The notes: generated by a model not told the origin, from the sequence alone. DNA of 14,287 nt from Bacillota bacterium (GCA_023393165.1 JAEWMJ010000040.1:1-14287); one strand, 5' to 3'; shown: positions 5,489-13,398, counted from the first letter of the stretch. Made by a program: numbers and translations.

Positions 5489-6868
5489 TTATATATCAAA
5501 CTGGTAATATATCTCCGCCCTGCCGTCCGTTATTACGATCCTCTCCACGCACTGCCGCACAATGTACTGTTTTTCGTGCATGGACATATACTGCCATGCG
5601 TCCCGCACATTTTTGAGAAGGATCTTCTTCTGCGCGTGCATGCTGCTGACCGCGCGCCTTTCTTTCTCGTCCGCGATGAGTTTTTTGATTTTTTCGATCT
5701 CCGTATTGTTTTCCCGTATGGTTTCAAGCAACAGATCGTCGCTGCTCTGGGCGTACAGGTTATAGAGGCGTTTGAGTTTGGCAGCCGTCTTTTCGTACTC
5801 CGCGTTCAGGAGATCGAGAACGCTGGCGCTTTTTTCCATGCTGCTTTTTTCTTCTTCCAGTTGAAACGAAATCCTAAAAAGGTCCTCGGTAAGCGCTTCT
5901 TCCACTTCCCAGGCCCATACGCGTTCGTTATCGCAGTCCGGGTCACGCACAAGATAAGGCTTATTTTTCTGCTGGGAATAACAGCATAGTTTGCACCCGT
6001 TTTTTCCCCACTTCTGATACCGCATCTTAGCGCCGCATTTTCCGCAGTACACAAGCCCGGTCAAAAGATAATTGGAAGCGGCGGGCCGTTTCCGCGAACG
6101 CTCGGCCATCATATCCATGGCTTTCTGGTACGTCTCCAGGCTCACGACCGCCTGGTGCTGCCCTTCAAATTCCTCGCTGTTGTACTGGATAAAACCCGCG
6201 TTTGATTTCCGCTTCAATATCTGCTCTGCCAGCCTGTCGTATTTGAGGCCCAGCGCCTGCGCGATCCTTGCGGGCGAATACCCTTTCAGATACAGGTCGT
6301 ATATCTTTTTTACGCGTTCGGCGTCCCCGTTGGGCACCAGCACGCCTTTTTCCCTGTCGTAATCGTACCCGAAGGGAACCCTTCCACCGCCCATCCAAAG
6401 CCCGCTTTTAACCCGTTCTCTCATGCCCATGCGCGTGCGTTCCCGGATGGTCTCGCGCTCGAGCTGCGCGAACACCGAAAGTATGCCGACCATGGCCTTT
6501 CCAAAGGATGTGGACGTATCGAAGCTTTCCTGTACGGATATAAAATCTACGCCGTTGGGCAGAAAAACGTCTTCAATCAGATACAAAGTGTCCTTCTGGC
6601 TCCTGGACAACCGGTCCAGCTTGTATACGACCACGATATTCACCTTGCGGTTTTCTATATCCTGTATCAGGTCTTTCATCTGCGGACGCTCGATGTTGCT
6701 TCCGGAAAAACCGCCGTCAATATAAAACTGATACTCCTGGATCTGCTTGGACTTGCAGAAAGCGCCCAGCATCTCTTTTTGCGCTTCTATGGAATATCCT
6801 TCTTCACGCTGCGCGTCCGTGGATACGCGGATATACAGCGCCGCCTTTTTCGTCTGCAAACTGCTCAC
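5489..6868 (-). CDS. Large serine recombinase / site-specific integrase
   Basis: Catalyses site-specific strand exchange through a 5'-phosphoserine link. The N-terminal resolvase domain (8-155) has the nucleophile S16 within YIRVSTD, R14, and the KLDRLSRS motif (83-90). The recombinase domain (about 165-260) starts at RVPFGYDYD. A zinc ribbon follows: C275 and C278 (YCGKCGAKM), C292, C295/C296 and C312. A long Glu/Lys-rich coiled coil spans about 335-405. The C-terminus ends VERIVITDGRAEIYY. At 459 residues it is complete for the family. The start is GTG 6868 with AAAGGG close upstream; TTG 6859 is an alternative. It lies 7 bp after the 39-residue ORF. It resembles integrases of Clostridia prophages and Tn4451-like elements. 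All catalytic residues are intact, so it may still be active. Confidence 0.92.
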   Translation of the reverse strand: MSSLQTKKAALYIRVSTDAQREEGYSIEAQKEMLGAFCKSKQIQEYQFYIDGGFSGSNIERPQMKDLIQDIENRKVNIVVVYKLDRLSRSQKDTLYLIEDVFLPNGVDFISVQESFDTSTSFGKAMVGILSVFAQLERETIRERTRMGMRERVKSGLWMGGGRVPFGYDYDREKGVLVPNGDAERVKKIYDLYLKGYSPARIAQALGLKYDRLAEQILKRKSNAGFIQYNSEEFEGQHQAVVSLETYQKAMDMMAERSRKRPAASNYLLTGLVYCGKCGAKMRYQKWGKNGCKLCCYSQQKNKPYLVRDPDCDNERVWAWEVEEALTEDLFRISFQLEEEKSSMEKSASVLDLLNAEYEKTAAKLKRLYNLYAQSSDDLLLETIRENNTEIEKIKKLIADEKERRAVSSMHAQKKILLKNVRDAWQYMSMHEKQYIVRQCVERIVITDGRAEIYYQFDI

Positions 6869-6875
6869 CAGCCCT

Positions 6876-6995
6876 TTAGTTGATTCTCTTCTCTACAGTT
6901 TTTATGATATTCCTTATTCTTTCGTTGTCGATGGTAATTTTAGCAAGCTCGTCCGCTGTGATTTCCCTGTTGTTTAAAAAACGCGTGATCTTCAT
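6876..6995 (-). CDS. Small 39-residue ORF upstream of the recombinase
   Basis: Starts ATG 6995 with a textbook AGGAGG at 5 bases, and ends TAA at 6876-6878, 7 bp before the recombinase GTG. It encodes a charged, probably helical peptide starting MKITRFLNNREITADELAK and ending KTVEKRIN, with no Cys, no signal peptide and no membrane segment. The strong ribosome binding site, tight spacing to the recombinase and absence of other good ORFs support a real gene. A role as recombination directionality factor or regulator is a guess. I do not recognise the family. Confidence 0.65.
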   Translation of the reverse strand: MKITRFLNNREITADELAKITIDNERIRNIIKTVEKRIN

Positions 6996-7162
6996 ATCGG
7001 CCTCCTTTTTGTTATTTCAAATATACCCAAAAAAGGTCCCGCCTATAACGAAAAGGCGCGCGCAATCTTTTTTGCTTTATGGCTTTATTTCCTTGCTGTT
7101 TTCATGTACTATATATAGGTGGTTGAATTTGTTATTTTAATTTTTTAATTGGAGCATAGATT

Positions 7163-8179
7163 ATGATTATTATTCTTAAAAAGAACGCGGAAAAAAGAGA
7201 GATTGACAAACTGATACACGATTTTGAGGAAAGGAACATAAAGATCCATTTCAGCCAAGGCGAAAATACGACGATAATGGGCCTTGTGGGCGATACCACT
7301 TCTCTTGACATCAACTCCATCAAAGCGATCGACATCGTGGAAGACGTGCGGCGCGTGCAGGAGCCTTATAAAAAGGCAAACCGTAAATTTCACCAGCAGG
7401 ACAGCGTGATAGACGTTGGAGGCGGCGTTCTGGTAGGCGGCAACCACTTCTGCGTGATCGCCGGTCCCTGCTCTGTGGAAAGCATGGAACAAATGGACGT
7501 TATCACGGACTCGATCAAAAAAAGCGGCGCGCAGTGCCTGCGCGGCGGCGCATATAAACCCAGAACGTCACCTTACGCATTCCAGGGGTTAATGGAACAG
7601 GGCCTTGAATATTTAAGCGCCTGCAAAAAAAAGTACGGCATGCCCATAGTAACGGAGATCATGGGCATATCCGATATCCCCTATTTTGAAGACGTCGACG
7701 TGATCCAGGTAGGCGCGCGCAATATGCAGAATTTCAGGCTGTTAAAGGAACTCGGACGGCTCAATAAACCCATCCTTTTGAAAAGGGGCCTTGCCAACAC
7801 CATTGAAGAATTCCTGATGAGCGCGGAATATATTATGGCGGGCGGAAACGACAAGGTGATCCTCTGCGAGCGGGGCATCCGCACATTTGAAACAATGACC
7901 AGAAACACCCTTGATATCAGCGCGGTGCCTGTAATCAAAAAGCAATCCCATCTTCCGGTTATTGTGGACCCCAGCCACGCTTCGGGCATGGCCTGGCTTG
8001 TGGAACCCCTGGCGAAAGCCGCGGTTGCGGCCGGCGCGCACGGGCTGATGATAGAAGTGCATAACGATCCGCCCCGGGCGCTTTCGGACGGCGCGCAGTC
8101 CCTGACCCCGGAATGCTTTGATTCGCTGATGAAAAACATCGGAAAATACGTGGAGTTTGAAGAAAAAGTTTTCGGCTGA
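7163..8179 (+). CDS. aroF: 3-deoxy-7-phosphoheptulonate (DAHP) synthase, type I-beta
   Basis: First step of the shikimate pathway: condenses phosphoenolpyruvate and erythrose-4-phosphate into DAHP, with a divalent metal. Residues 1-70 form the ferredoxin-like regulatory domain (MIIILKKNA...), which in Thermotoga maritima gives tyrosine/phenylalanine feedback inhibition. The barrel follows: VIAGPCSVES (98-107, metal ligand C103), GGAYKPRTSPYAFQG (128-142), VGARNMQNF (183-191), PILLKRG (203-209), DPSHASG (269-275, H272), E298 in MIEVH and D309 in LSDGAQS. The 338-residue length equals that of the Thermotoga enzyme. ATG 7163 has GGAG at 8 bases. No T-box leader is visible in the 140-bp upstream region. 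The gene stands alone and ends at a strong inverted repeat. The symbol aroF is used loosely; aroA(G)/aroG names are also used for this class. Confidence 0.95.
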   Translation: MIIILKKNAEKREIDKLIHDFEERNIKIHFSQGENTTIMGLVGDTTSLDINSIKAIDIVEDVRRVQEPYKKANRKFHQQDSVIDVGGGVLVGGNHFCVIAGPCSVESMEQMDVITDSIKKSGAQCLRGGAYKPRTSPYAFQGLMEQGLEYLSACKKKYGMPIVTEIMGISDIPYFEDVDVIQVGARNMQNFRLLKELGRLNKPILLKRGLANTIEEFLMSAEYIMAGGNDKVILCERGIRTFETMTRNTLDISAVPVIKKQSHLPVIVDPSHASGMAWLVEPLAKAAVAAGAHGLMIEVHNDPPRALSDGAQSLTPECFDSLMKNIGKYVEFEEKVFG

Positions 8180-8204
8180 ACCAAATTACAGATAAACAAT
8201 ATAT

Positions 8205-8245
8205 AAAAGTTACATATTGGCTACCCAATATGTAACTTTTTATTA
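8205..8245 (+). terminator. Perfect 16-bp inverted repeat with T-tract (aroF terminator)
   Basis: Bases 8205-8220 pair without mismatch with 8225-8240 around a CTAC loop, and the right arm runs into CTTTTTATT. It lies 25 bp after the aroF stop. The stem is AT-rich for a terminator, but its length compensates, and the A4/T4 ends allow it to work in either direction. The loop region reads ATTGG-CTAC-CCAAT, which partly resembles the operators at 710-756. Confidence 0.7.
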
Positions 8246-8262
8246 AATTTGCAGCATAATAC

Positions 8263-8291
8263 TTGATTAATTATTAAAAAATTGTTACAAT
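8263..8291 (+). promoter_or_regulatory. Sigma-A promoter of the cell-wall hydrolase gene
   Basis: TTGATT (8263-8268), exactly 17 bp, TACAAT (8286-8291). The start codon at 8347 gives a leader of about 48 bases that contains GGAGG at 8337-8341. Confidence 0.7.
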
Positions 8292-8346
8292 TCTTACGTT
8301 GCATTTAAAGATCACCGCAACGCACCCCAATAAAACGGAGGATGTA

Positions 8347-9555
8347 ATGAGTAAAAAAATGCTCGGCTTTCTGGCCGCGGGTATCGCTTTTTTTATGACC
8401 ATACCTTCAGCCGCTTACGCGGCAACAAATGATGATATATTATCACGGGGCGACAACAACCAAAACGTTGTGGAACTGCAGCAGGCACTGAAACAAAAAG
8501 GATTTTTTGATTCGGAAATTACCGGTTATTTCGGCGACGAGACTTTTGACGCCGTTCTGGAATATCAAAAAGAAAACGGCCTCACTCCGGACGGAAAGGT
8601 TGGGCCGAAAACCGGCGAATCCATATTCGGGAACGATTACACGGCCCTGATCGCATCTCTTGCCGATACCGGGAACGGATCGGCCGCAGCGTTACTGCCC
8701 GGCGACTCGGGAGATAACGTTACCCTTCTTCAGGAACGCCTGATGGCGCTTGAATATTACGATTATGATATAATAACCGGATATTACGGACCCGTTACGG
8801 AAGAATCGGTTAAAAAGTTCCAAAGCAACGCCGGACTTCAGGTAAACGGTATTGCGGATGTTGATACGCTTGCCGAGCTTTTTTCTAATTCCGCGGTTCC
8901 ATATACCATGTCCCTGGGAGACTACGGCAGCGATGTGCAGAAACTGCAGGACCGCCTGCACGATCTTGGTTATTTTTCCGGCGGCTCAACCGGTTATTAC
9001 GGCAGCCTGACCGCTTCGGCCGTGGAGGAATTCCAGAAGCAGAACAATCTTGCCGTTGACGGAAAAGCAGGCAGCAAAACAAGAAACGCGCTTTATTCGG
9101 AAAACGCGGTCACGTATCCGGGCGGCGAACCAGCCCCTTCCGTTGAGGCTTCAGCCATCCAGTCAAAAACGGAAACCATTGATAAAGCGCTGGAACTGGC
9201 ATACTCACTCCTTGGCAAGGACTACAGCTACGGCGCCTGCGGACCAAATTCCTTTGATTGCTCGGGATTTATTTACTATATCTTAAACAACTCGGGGTTT
9301 GCGATCAATAAAATGAGCCCATCGGCCCTCAGCAACGTGAAAGACTGGCAAAAAATAACCGATATTGAAAGCCTTCAGATCGGCGATCTTGTTTTCTTTA
9401 AATCAGACTCCGGCAGCAATATCAACCATATGGGCATCTATGTCGGCGGCGGAAGTTTTATCCACGCGTCCCAATCCATGGGCGGCGTTGCGCGCAGCAC
9501 AATGACAAACGGATATTACAACAGCAATTTTATGTTTGCAAAACGAATCGTATAA
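8347..9555 (+). CDS. Secreted NlpC/P60 peptidase with three peptidoglycan-binding repeats
   Basis: An exported cell-wall hydrolase, probably a gamma-D-glutamyl-diamino acid endopeptidase. A signal peptide (MSKKM, hydrophobic core LGFLAAGIAFFMTIP, cut after AAYA near 25) is followed by three PG_binding_1 domains at about 32-95, 117-180 and 188-250. Each has the pattern GD.G..V..LQ..L...GYF...TGY(F/Y)G..T..AV..FQ...GL..DG..G..T. A linker (255-275) leads to the NlpC/P60 domain (277-402) with C305 in FDCSGF, H361 in NHMGIYVG and H373 in FIHAS. Start ATG 8347 is chosen because GGAGG stands 5 bases before it and the signal peptide begins there; the frame is open to 8299. Length 402. It has its own promoter and is monocistronic. 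A role in cell separation, or in spore or cortex lysis, cannot be distinguished. Confidence 0.93.
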   Translation: MSKKMLGFLAAGIAFFMTIPSAAYAATNDDILSRGDNNQNVVELQQALKQKGFFDSEITGYFGDETFDAVLEYQKENGLTPDGKVGPKTGESIFGNDYTALIASLADTGNGSAAALLPGDSGDNVTLLQERLMALEYYDYDIITGYYGPVTEESVKKFQSNAGLQVNGIADVDTLAELFSNSAVPYTMSLGDYGSDVQKLQDRLHDLGYFSGGSTGYYGSLTASAVEEFQKQNNLAVDGKAGSKTRNALYSENAVTYPGGEPAPSVEASAIQSKTETIDKALELAYSLLGKDYSYGACGPNSFDCSGFIYYILNNSGFAINKMSPSALSNVKDWQKITDIESLQIGDLVFFKSDSGSNINHMGIYVGGGSFIHASQSMGGVARSTMTNGYYNSNFMFAKRIV

Positions 9556-9585
9556 AAATTTTGCCTTTTATTTGGATTTTGGATA

Positions 9586-9614
9586 TTGCAATTCACAGAA
9601 ATATTTGATAAAAT
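9586..9614 (+). promoter_or_regulatory. Promoter of tRNA-Ala
   Basis: TTGCAA (9586-9591), 17 bp, TAAAAT (9609-9614). Transcription would begin near 9621, five bases before the mature tRNA end. Confidence 0.7.
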
Positions 9615-9625
9615 ACTTGAGCAAT

Positions 9626-9701
9626 GGGGTATTAGCTAAGTTGGTATAGCGCTGCGTTCGCAATGCAGAGGCCAGCGGTTCGAATCCGCTATGCTCCACC
9701 A
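9626..9701 (+). tRNA. tRNA-Ala, anticodon CGC
   Basis: Complete cloverleaf, 76 nt including encoded CCA. The acceptor stem GGGGTAT/ATGCTCC includes the G3-U70 wobble pair that identifies alanine tRNAs. The D stem is GCTA/TAGC. The anticodon stem is CTGCG/TGCAG with loop TTCGCAA, which places CGC at 9659-9661 and reads GCG. The T arm is AGCGG-TTCGAAT-CCGCT. Discriminator A9698 precedes CCA. It is a single tRNA with its own promoter and terminator. Confidence 0.96.
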
Positions 9702-9705
9702 AGTC

Positions 9706-9742
9706 AAAAAGCCACTAAACATCCATGTTTAGTGGCTTTTTT
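9706..9742 (+). terminator. Rho-independent terminator of tRNA-Ala
   Basis: AAAAAGCCACTAAAC (9706-9720) pairs perfectly with GTTTAGTGGCTTTTT (9727-9741) over a 6-base loop, and one more T follows. It starts 5 bases after the tRNA CCA. Confidence 0.9.
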
Positions 9743-9752
9743 CATAATTTCT

Positions 9753-9804
9753 TTCTCTATAAATACCCCTAAAAATACCCCTTTTAAAAAATCTTCTCTA
9801 TAAA
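9753..9804. repeat. Short direct repeats downstream of tRNA-Ala
   Basis: TTCTCTATAAA occurs at 9753-9763 and 9794-9804, and AAATACCCCT at 9761-9770 and 9773-9782. tRNA 3' flanks are common integration sites, so these may be traces of past insertions. They may also be chance in an AT-rich spacer. Between 9742 and 9944 no gene is seen. Confidence 0.35.
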
Positions 9805-9883
9805 AGGTATACATCTTAGTATTGCATGTTTGATGATACTTGAAACCGTCCATGTACCCCAACTCGAATTAGATTATTCATAA

Positions 9884-9900
9884 GAGGGATTTGAACCCTT
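9884..9900 (-). other. tRNA T-arm-like fragment
   Basis: On the minus strand AAGGG-TTCAAAT-CCCTC has the 5-7-5 layout and GGTTCAAATCC core of a tRNA T arm, with one A-C mismatch. No matching acceptor, D or anticodon arm can be drawn around it, and it is not derived from the nearby tRNA-Ala. It may be a relic left by an excised element, or chance. Confidence 0.25.
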
Positions 9901-9943
9901 AGAGATAACTCACCTTTTAAATAAATATGTATGTATCTCAATT

Positions 9944-10747
9944 TTATTCTCTTCTGGGGCTGGCAGGATCGCATACCGGCGGTTTCACTTTTGATACCCT
10001 GGATAACTCGGTAATATAATAACATAATTGCCGGTACATACTATCCAGATAGAGCAAGGTAATATTACCTAAAACCTTTTTTTGCTCCATCAGATTGATC
10101 AAGTCTACCAGGAATTCCGTGTATTCAATCATTTTATATGCGATGTCATCGTTTAAACTAGTTAACGCCGGAAAATCATCTAATCCGCTGCGACGCAGGC
10201 CGTTCATTACGGACGCTTTGAAGTATAAATCCAAAAATTCATTTGCCAATTCTCCTGCTCTTTTTTTGTTGGTATTAAATACGGTAGTATCCAGCCCGTC
10301 CTGAACGGTTAATGCATTCACATATACGTTGGTTAGCCATATAATGCTGACCTCTGCTGCATTTATAACAGCCGCACTATTTTGTATGTATTGACCAAGG
10401 AGATCCAGATATAACTCTGTATCGTTTACCATGTGATTTAAGAATGAAGGCCGTAAGCTTAATATGATTTTCTCGGATATTTGCCTCTTAATCAAATGCA
10501 ATATGTATTTGCGGTAATCCTGTATTGTCCAAAAAACATCAAGATTTAGTTGTATTAAATGCTCACTTGTTAAAACCTGCCTTGATCGGCTTAACAGAAC
10601 GTCAAGTTGTGTTATAAATCTTTGCGCTGCTTCAGCTTCATCTGCTTCGACAGGTGATAAAGAGTTGAATATAAACCTTGCGAAATCGCCCATTATTTGA
10701 ATCCAAAACTGATTATCGGCCACATTCTTATTGATAATGTCAGTCAT
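9944..10747 (-). CDS. DUF2935 family protein
   Basis: 267 residues in two related helical halves (about 10-135 and 140-260), as in DUF2935 proteins of Bacillus and Clostridia. Family hallmarks are FWIQIMGDFARFIFNSLSP near 14-32 (usual form FW..I..HA.FI...L.P.E), FLNHMVNDTELYLDLL starting the second half (usual form F..HM..E..YL..L), and a C-terminal LYLDSMYRQLCYYITEL helix. Several of the His and Glu positions usual in the family are replaced (D21 for His; N and D in the HM motif), so metal binding, if any, may be altered. ATG 10745-10747 follows GGAGG at 7 bases; an upstream extension in frame to 10909 lacks a ribosome binding site. The biochemical role of the family is unknown. A 12-bp palindrome TATAAGCTTATA (10820-10831) lies upstream. 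Confidence 0.8.
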   Translation of the reverse strand: MTDIINKNVADNQFWIQIMGDFARFIFNSLSPVEADEAEAAQRFITQLDVLLSRSRQVLTSEHLIQLNLDVFWTIQDYRKYILHLIKRQISEKIILSLRPSFLNHMVNDTELYLDLLGQYIQNSAAVINAAEVSIIWLTNVYVNALTVQDGLDTTVFNTNKKRAGELANEFLDLYFKASVMNGLRRSGLDDFPALTSLNDDIAYKMIEYTEFLVDLINLMEQKKVLGNITLLYLDSMYRQLCYYITELSRVSKVKPPVCDPASPRRE

Positions 10748-10846
10748 TTTGAATCCTCCAATAAACATTTTAATTAATCTTATTCTAATTTTTATAAAAT
10801 AGACGGTTTCATCATTTTTTATAAGCTTATACCATGCAATAATGGT

Positions 10847-10872
10847 AAAAAAAAGAGAGCGTATGCTCTTTT
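10847..10872 (-). terminator. Minus-strand terminator after the CheB-kinase relic
   Basis: On the minus strand an 8-bp stem (10872-10865 with 10860-10853, one G-U pair, loop ATAC) is followed directly by T8 (10854-10847). It lies about 80 bp beyond the ancestral stop of the upstream gene (10952) and about 100 bp before the DUF2935 start, so it probably ends the former. Confidence 0.6.
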
Positions 10873-10951
10873 GAGATATTTGCCAGCTACTATTACATAA
10901 CATGTTCAAAAATTCCCGTCAATAATCATCGGTACAATCCCGCTCTATATT

Positions 10952-12264
10952 TTACGGAATTCCATTCAGTATCCTATTAAGTGCATCTATATCCACCGGT
11001 TTTGATAAATGTCTGTTAAAACCGGAATTCAAAGCAATCTCAGTATCCTTAGGTCCTGCATATCCTGTTAAACGACCATGTAAATTTTAGCAAGCGAATG
11101 ATCGTTTCTTATACTCCTGGCTACCTCATAACCGTTCATACCGGGTAAACCGATACCGCAGAAAATGACCTCCGGTAAAAACTCCCTTACTCTTGCAATG
11201 CCGTCGATTCCATTTCATGCCGAAATGGCTTTATGCCCAGATTGTTTAAGCAAAGAACAAAGAATATCGGCAAGATCGTTGTTGTCTTCAATAAATAAAA
11301 TTCTAAATGAGCGGGATGGTTCTTCCCTCGCACATCTCTCTGCTTCTAAAAATAGAGAATCAGTAGAAATATCAGTTTCCAATCGCACTCCTTTTCTATC
11401 AAACTGCGATTTAAAATCATCAGCCACTGTGGCAACCAATTTATTCAGTTCTATGCGCTCTTTCTTCAGATTGATTTTATTCATGGTTATGCGGGTGAGA
11501 TCCAGCAAATCATCCACCAGGCGGCACAGTTGCGTCGACTGCCTTTTCATAATCTCTTTTGCACTTATTACCTTTTCTGCATCGTCGGTTAGTTCAAGCA
11601 GCGAAATACCCGCCGTAATAACAGCCAGCGGATTTCTGATTTCATGGGAAAGCGTGCTAATAAATTCATTTTTACTCCTGTCTGCTTTTTTCAGTTCTTC
11701 CACCAGAGTAAGAGCGCGCTGCTCGCTTTGCTGTAGAGCCTCTTTTGCATGCTTTCTAAGAACTACTTCCATTACTGTTGGGGTCAGCGCTTCAAGCATC
11801 TCCTTATCTTCATCCGTGTAGCCGCCCTCGCCTTTGACAGCTCGCACACCCAGAGTTCCGTCACTGCCGGTGCCGGAGAACACGATGCAGGCTGCCCTCT
11901 CATGCTGGTCCTGGGCAAGAGATCGAAAAAAGAAATCAATCGGCAGGCGCTGGCCGCGCGGCGCAGAGGGTTCAAGCAGTTGAAGAATACCATTAGAAAA
12001 CGCCATCTCGCTGTTGGATGATATGATATAAACACAATTGGGCTTTACCGTCATACCGTCCTCAACTTCAAAGACCGGCATGTGGGTACACTTCCGAATG
12101 AGTTCGGCTAATATGCTCTTGTGGTCCGGCGCTAAATGCTGCACCAAAACAAAAGCCATATTGGGGTCTATATCGGAAGGCATACTGGAGAAAAAAGTTT
12201 CGAAGTCCGCGAGTCCCCCGGCAGACGCGCCTATGCCGACGATAGGGAACCTTTCTTTTTTCAT
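10952..12264 (-). pseudogene. Eroded chimeric CheB - histidine kinase - receiver gene
   Basis: Translation from ATG 12264 (AGGAGG at 8 bases; an in-frame ATG at 12378 is an alternative) gives a CheB methylesterase fold with S of GIGASAGG, H of VQHLAP and D of GTGSDG. Right after VKGEGG the sequence jumps to YTDEDKEMLEALTP, typical of the end of a GAF domain, so the CheB end, CheR and PAS regions expected in such hybrids are missing. A HisKA helix with SHEIRNP follows, but after SLFLEAE the HATPase domain is absent and the protein resumes at RILFIEDNNDLADIL, the start of a receiver domain. A TGA (11215-11217) stops it. Receiver coding continues in the same frame, with Gly where the phosphoacceptor Asp belongs (FCGIGLPGMNGYEVA), then a one-base deletion near 11070-11073, and ends SKPVDIDALNRILNGIP at 10952. 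It cannot be a working kinase. Confidence 0.8.
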
Positions 12265-12379
12265 CCCAACATCCTCCTGTGAGACATTGACTGCCCAATT
12301 AAGAGACTGCGCCCCTATATCCGAAGCATCACTTGTTATTTTTGATGCATTCATTTTATATTTTTTTCTTGTTGTCATT

Positions 12380-12938
12380 CATAACCTCTAGCAAATAATC
12401 ACTTTATATTAGACACAAATATTTTCCTGAACGATACCTTGACATATCTTATTTAAAAGCAATTGAGAAAACGTTTTTTTTAAACTGTAAAGTGCAAAAA
12501 AGAATTGAAATTCAAAATTATAAAAAATTAAATCTTTTTTTACGCGGTCTACAACTCACTCGAGTACACTAGTGATTGACAGATTCCTTTTGCGTGGAAT
12601 CTTAAGGTATGGACACTTCTTATGAGACCTGTTATCATTTTTCTCCTGAATTTTCAACAAAATATAACAACAAAATGGCCCAGCAGTTTTTCCCGTGCCT
12701 ATATGCGTGCAACCAAGCAATCTTTCTTCACCAGCATAGGCAGGATCACTATAAGGGATAGATGCGGTATATTCTCAGAAGGTCTGATAACCAGTACGAT
12801 GTGTATAATATTAATGTTTTTTTACGGGGCCACCATATTCCATCAATCGCTTTAATAATTCGTTTCACCCGCCAGAAATCTTTAAAAATTGAAAAGGAGC
12901 TTCGCTTCATACCGCTCCAATTGCTTTGCAAGCACTTC
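12380..12938. other. AT-rich stretch without a supported gene
   Basis: No frame combines a ribosome binding site with a recognisable product. A hairpin AGATTCC-N8-GGAATCT lies near 12580-12605, next to a TTGACA, without a good -10. On the minus strand several short open pieces (for example 12749-12970, TTG start, no RBS) look like broken coding sequence, but I could not assign a family. Confidence 0.4.
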
Positions 12939-13256
12939 TCAGCATTCGCTGGGATAAATTCTATTTGCAATATGGCAGGACTTAATTTCCCGATAATTCA
13001 AAAAAATAACAGATATAGCGTCGATCTCTTGCGAAATGTGGAAGCTATCATTACTTTGATTCTTTTTAAATCCTTTATTAACCCACTGAACCAGGCCTTT
13101 AATATCTACATCCTCTATTGAGGGCTCGCCACAGTCGCATTTACATTTACAAAATATCACGAGTTCTTCTTCCCCTAACGGACTGGTCCCTGTTCCACTC
13201 TGCAGCAAAACTCTGATAAAGTTTTGCCCTTTGTTTCTTTCACTCCTTTGAATCAC
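12939..13256 (-). CDS. Hypothetical small protein with Cys cluster (105 aa), possibly decayed
   Basis: GTG 13256 is preceded by AGAGGT at 6 bases, and a TATAAT (13282-13277, minus strand) lies about 20 bases before the start, so initiation signals are good. The product begins MIQRSERNKGQNFIRVLLQS, has FCKCKCDCGEPS near 35-46 (four Cys in eight residues, a possible metal site), then DIKGLVQWVNKGFKK. The tail after about residue 85 looks unlike a folded domain and may come from a lost stop or frameshift. I do not recognise the family with confidence. The 'FIRVLLQ...GLVQWV' layout faintly recalls short clostridial proteins with a W-G-x-(V/I)-x-W core. Confidence 0.4.
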   Translation of the reverse strand: MIQRSERNKGQNFIRVLLQSGTGTSPLGEEELVIFCKCKCDCGEPSIEDVDIKGLVQWVNKGFKKNQSNDSFHISQEIDAISVIFLNYREIKSCHIANRIYPSEC

Positions 13257-13367
13257 TTTATTACCTCTTATTTATTATTATACTACAATATATTTTTAAT
13301 AGCTACCCGCAAAAACCAAAGGGCTATTCCGATTCATGTAAAACATATCTGCGAAATCCGGAGTGAA

Positions 13368-13398
13368 TTGAACAAAAATATTTTGGCTACATAAAATA
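13368..13398 (+). promoter_or_regulatory. Promoter of the ferritin-like gene (sigma-A or sigma-K type)
   Basis: As a sigma-A promoter: TTGAAC (13368-13373), 18 bp, TAAAAT (13392-13397). As a sigma-K promoter: AC (13372-13373), 16 bp, CATAAAATA (13390-13398), which fits the AC-N16-CATANNNTA pattern. Both end about 40 bp before the start codon at 13439. Confidence 0.5.

Larger units (their letters stand above)
4885..6995 (-). mobile_element. Prophage remnant: small ORF, serine recombinase, terminase small subunit
   Basis: Three minus-strand genes in tandem carry phage or integrative-element functions. The terminase large subunit, portal, head, tail, lysis and replication genes that would normally accompany a terminase small subunit are absent, and chromosomal-looking genes (HdeD-like and aroF) flank the block. 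In phages with serine integrases attP lies next to the integrase gene, so one attachment half-site would be expected near 7000-7140. None could be identified by eye because these sites share only a two-base core. Confidence 0.65.

Noticed and set aside
4862..5989. Long plus-strand open frame of 375 codons
   Set aside because: It lies antisense to the terminase and recombinase genes, which have clear domains and RBSs; its translation is hydrophobic shadow sequence.
7000..7162. T-box or other leader for aroF
   Set aside because: The spacer is only about 160 bp, has no T-box motif and no antiterminator/terminator pair.
9753..9804. CRISPR-like array
   Set aside because: Repeats are only 10-11 bp, two copies each, interleaved, with no regular spacers; no cas genes in the window.
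12622..12855. Plus-strand frame of 77 codons
   Set aside because: No ribosome binding site and no recognisable domain.
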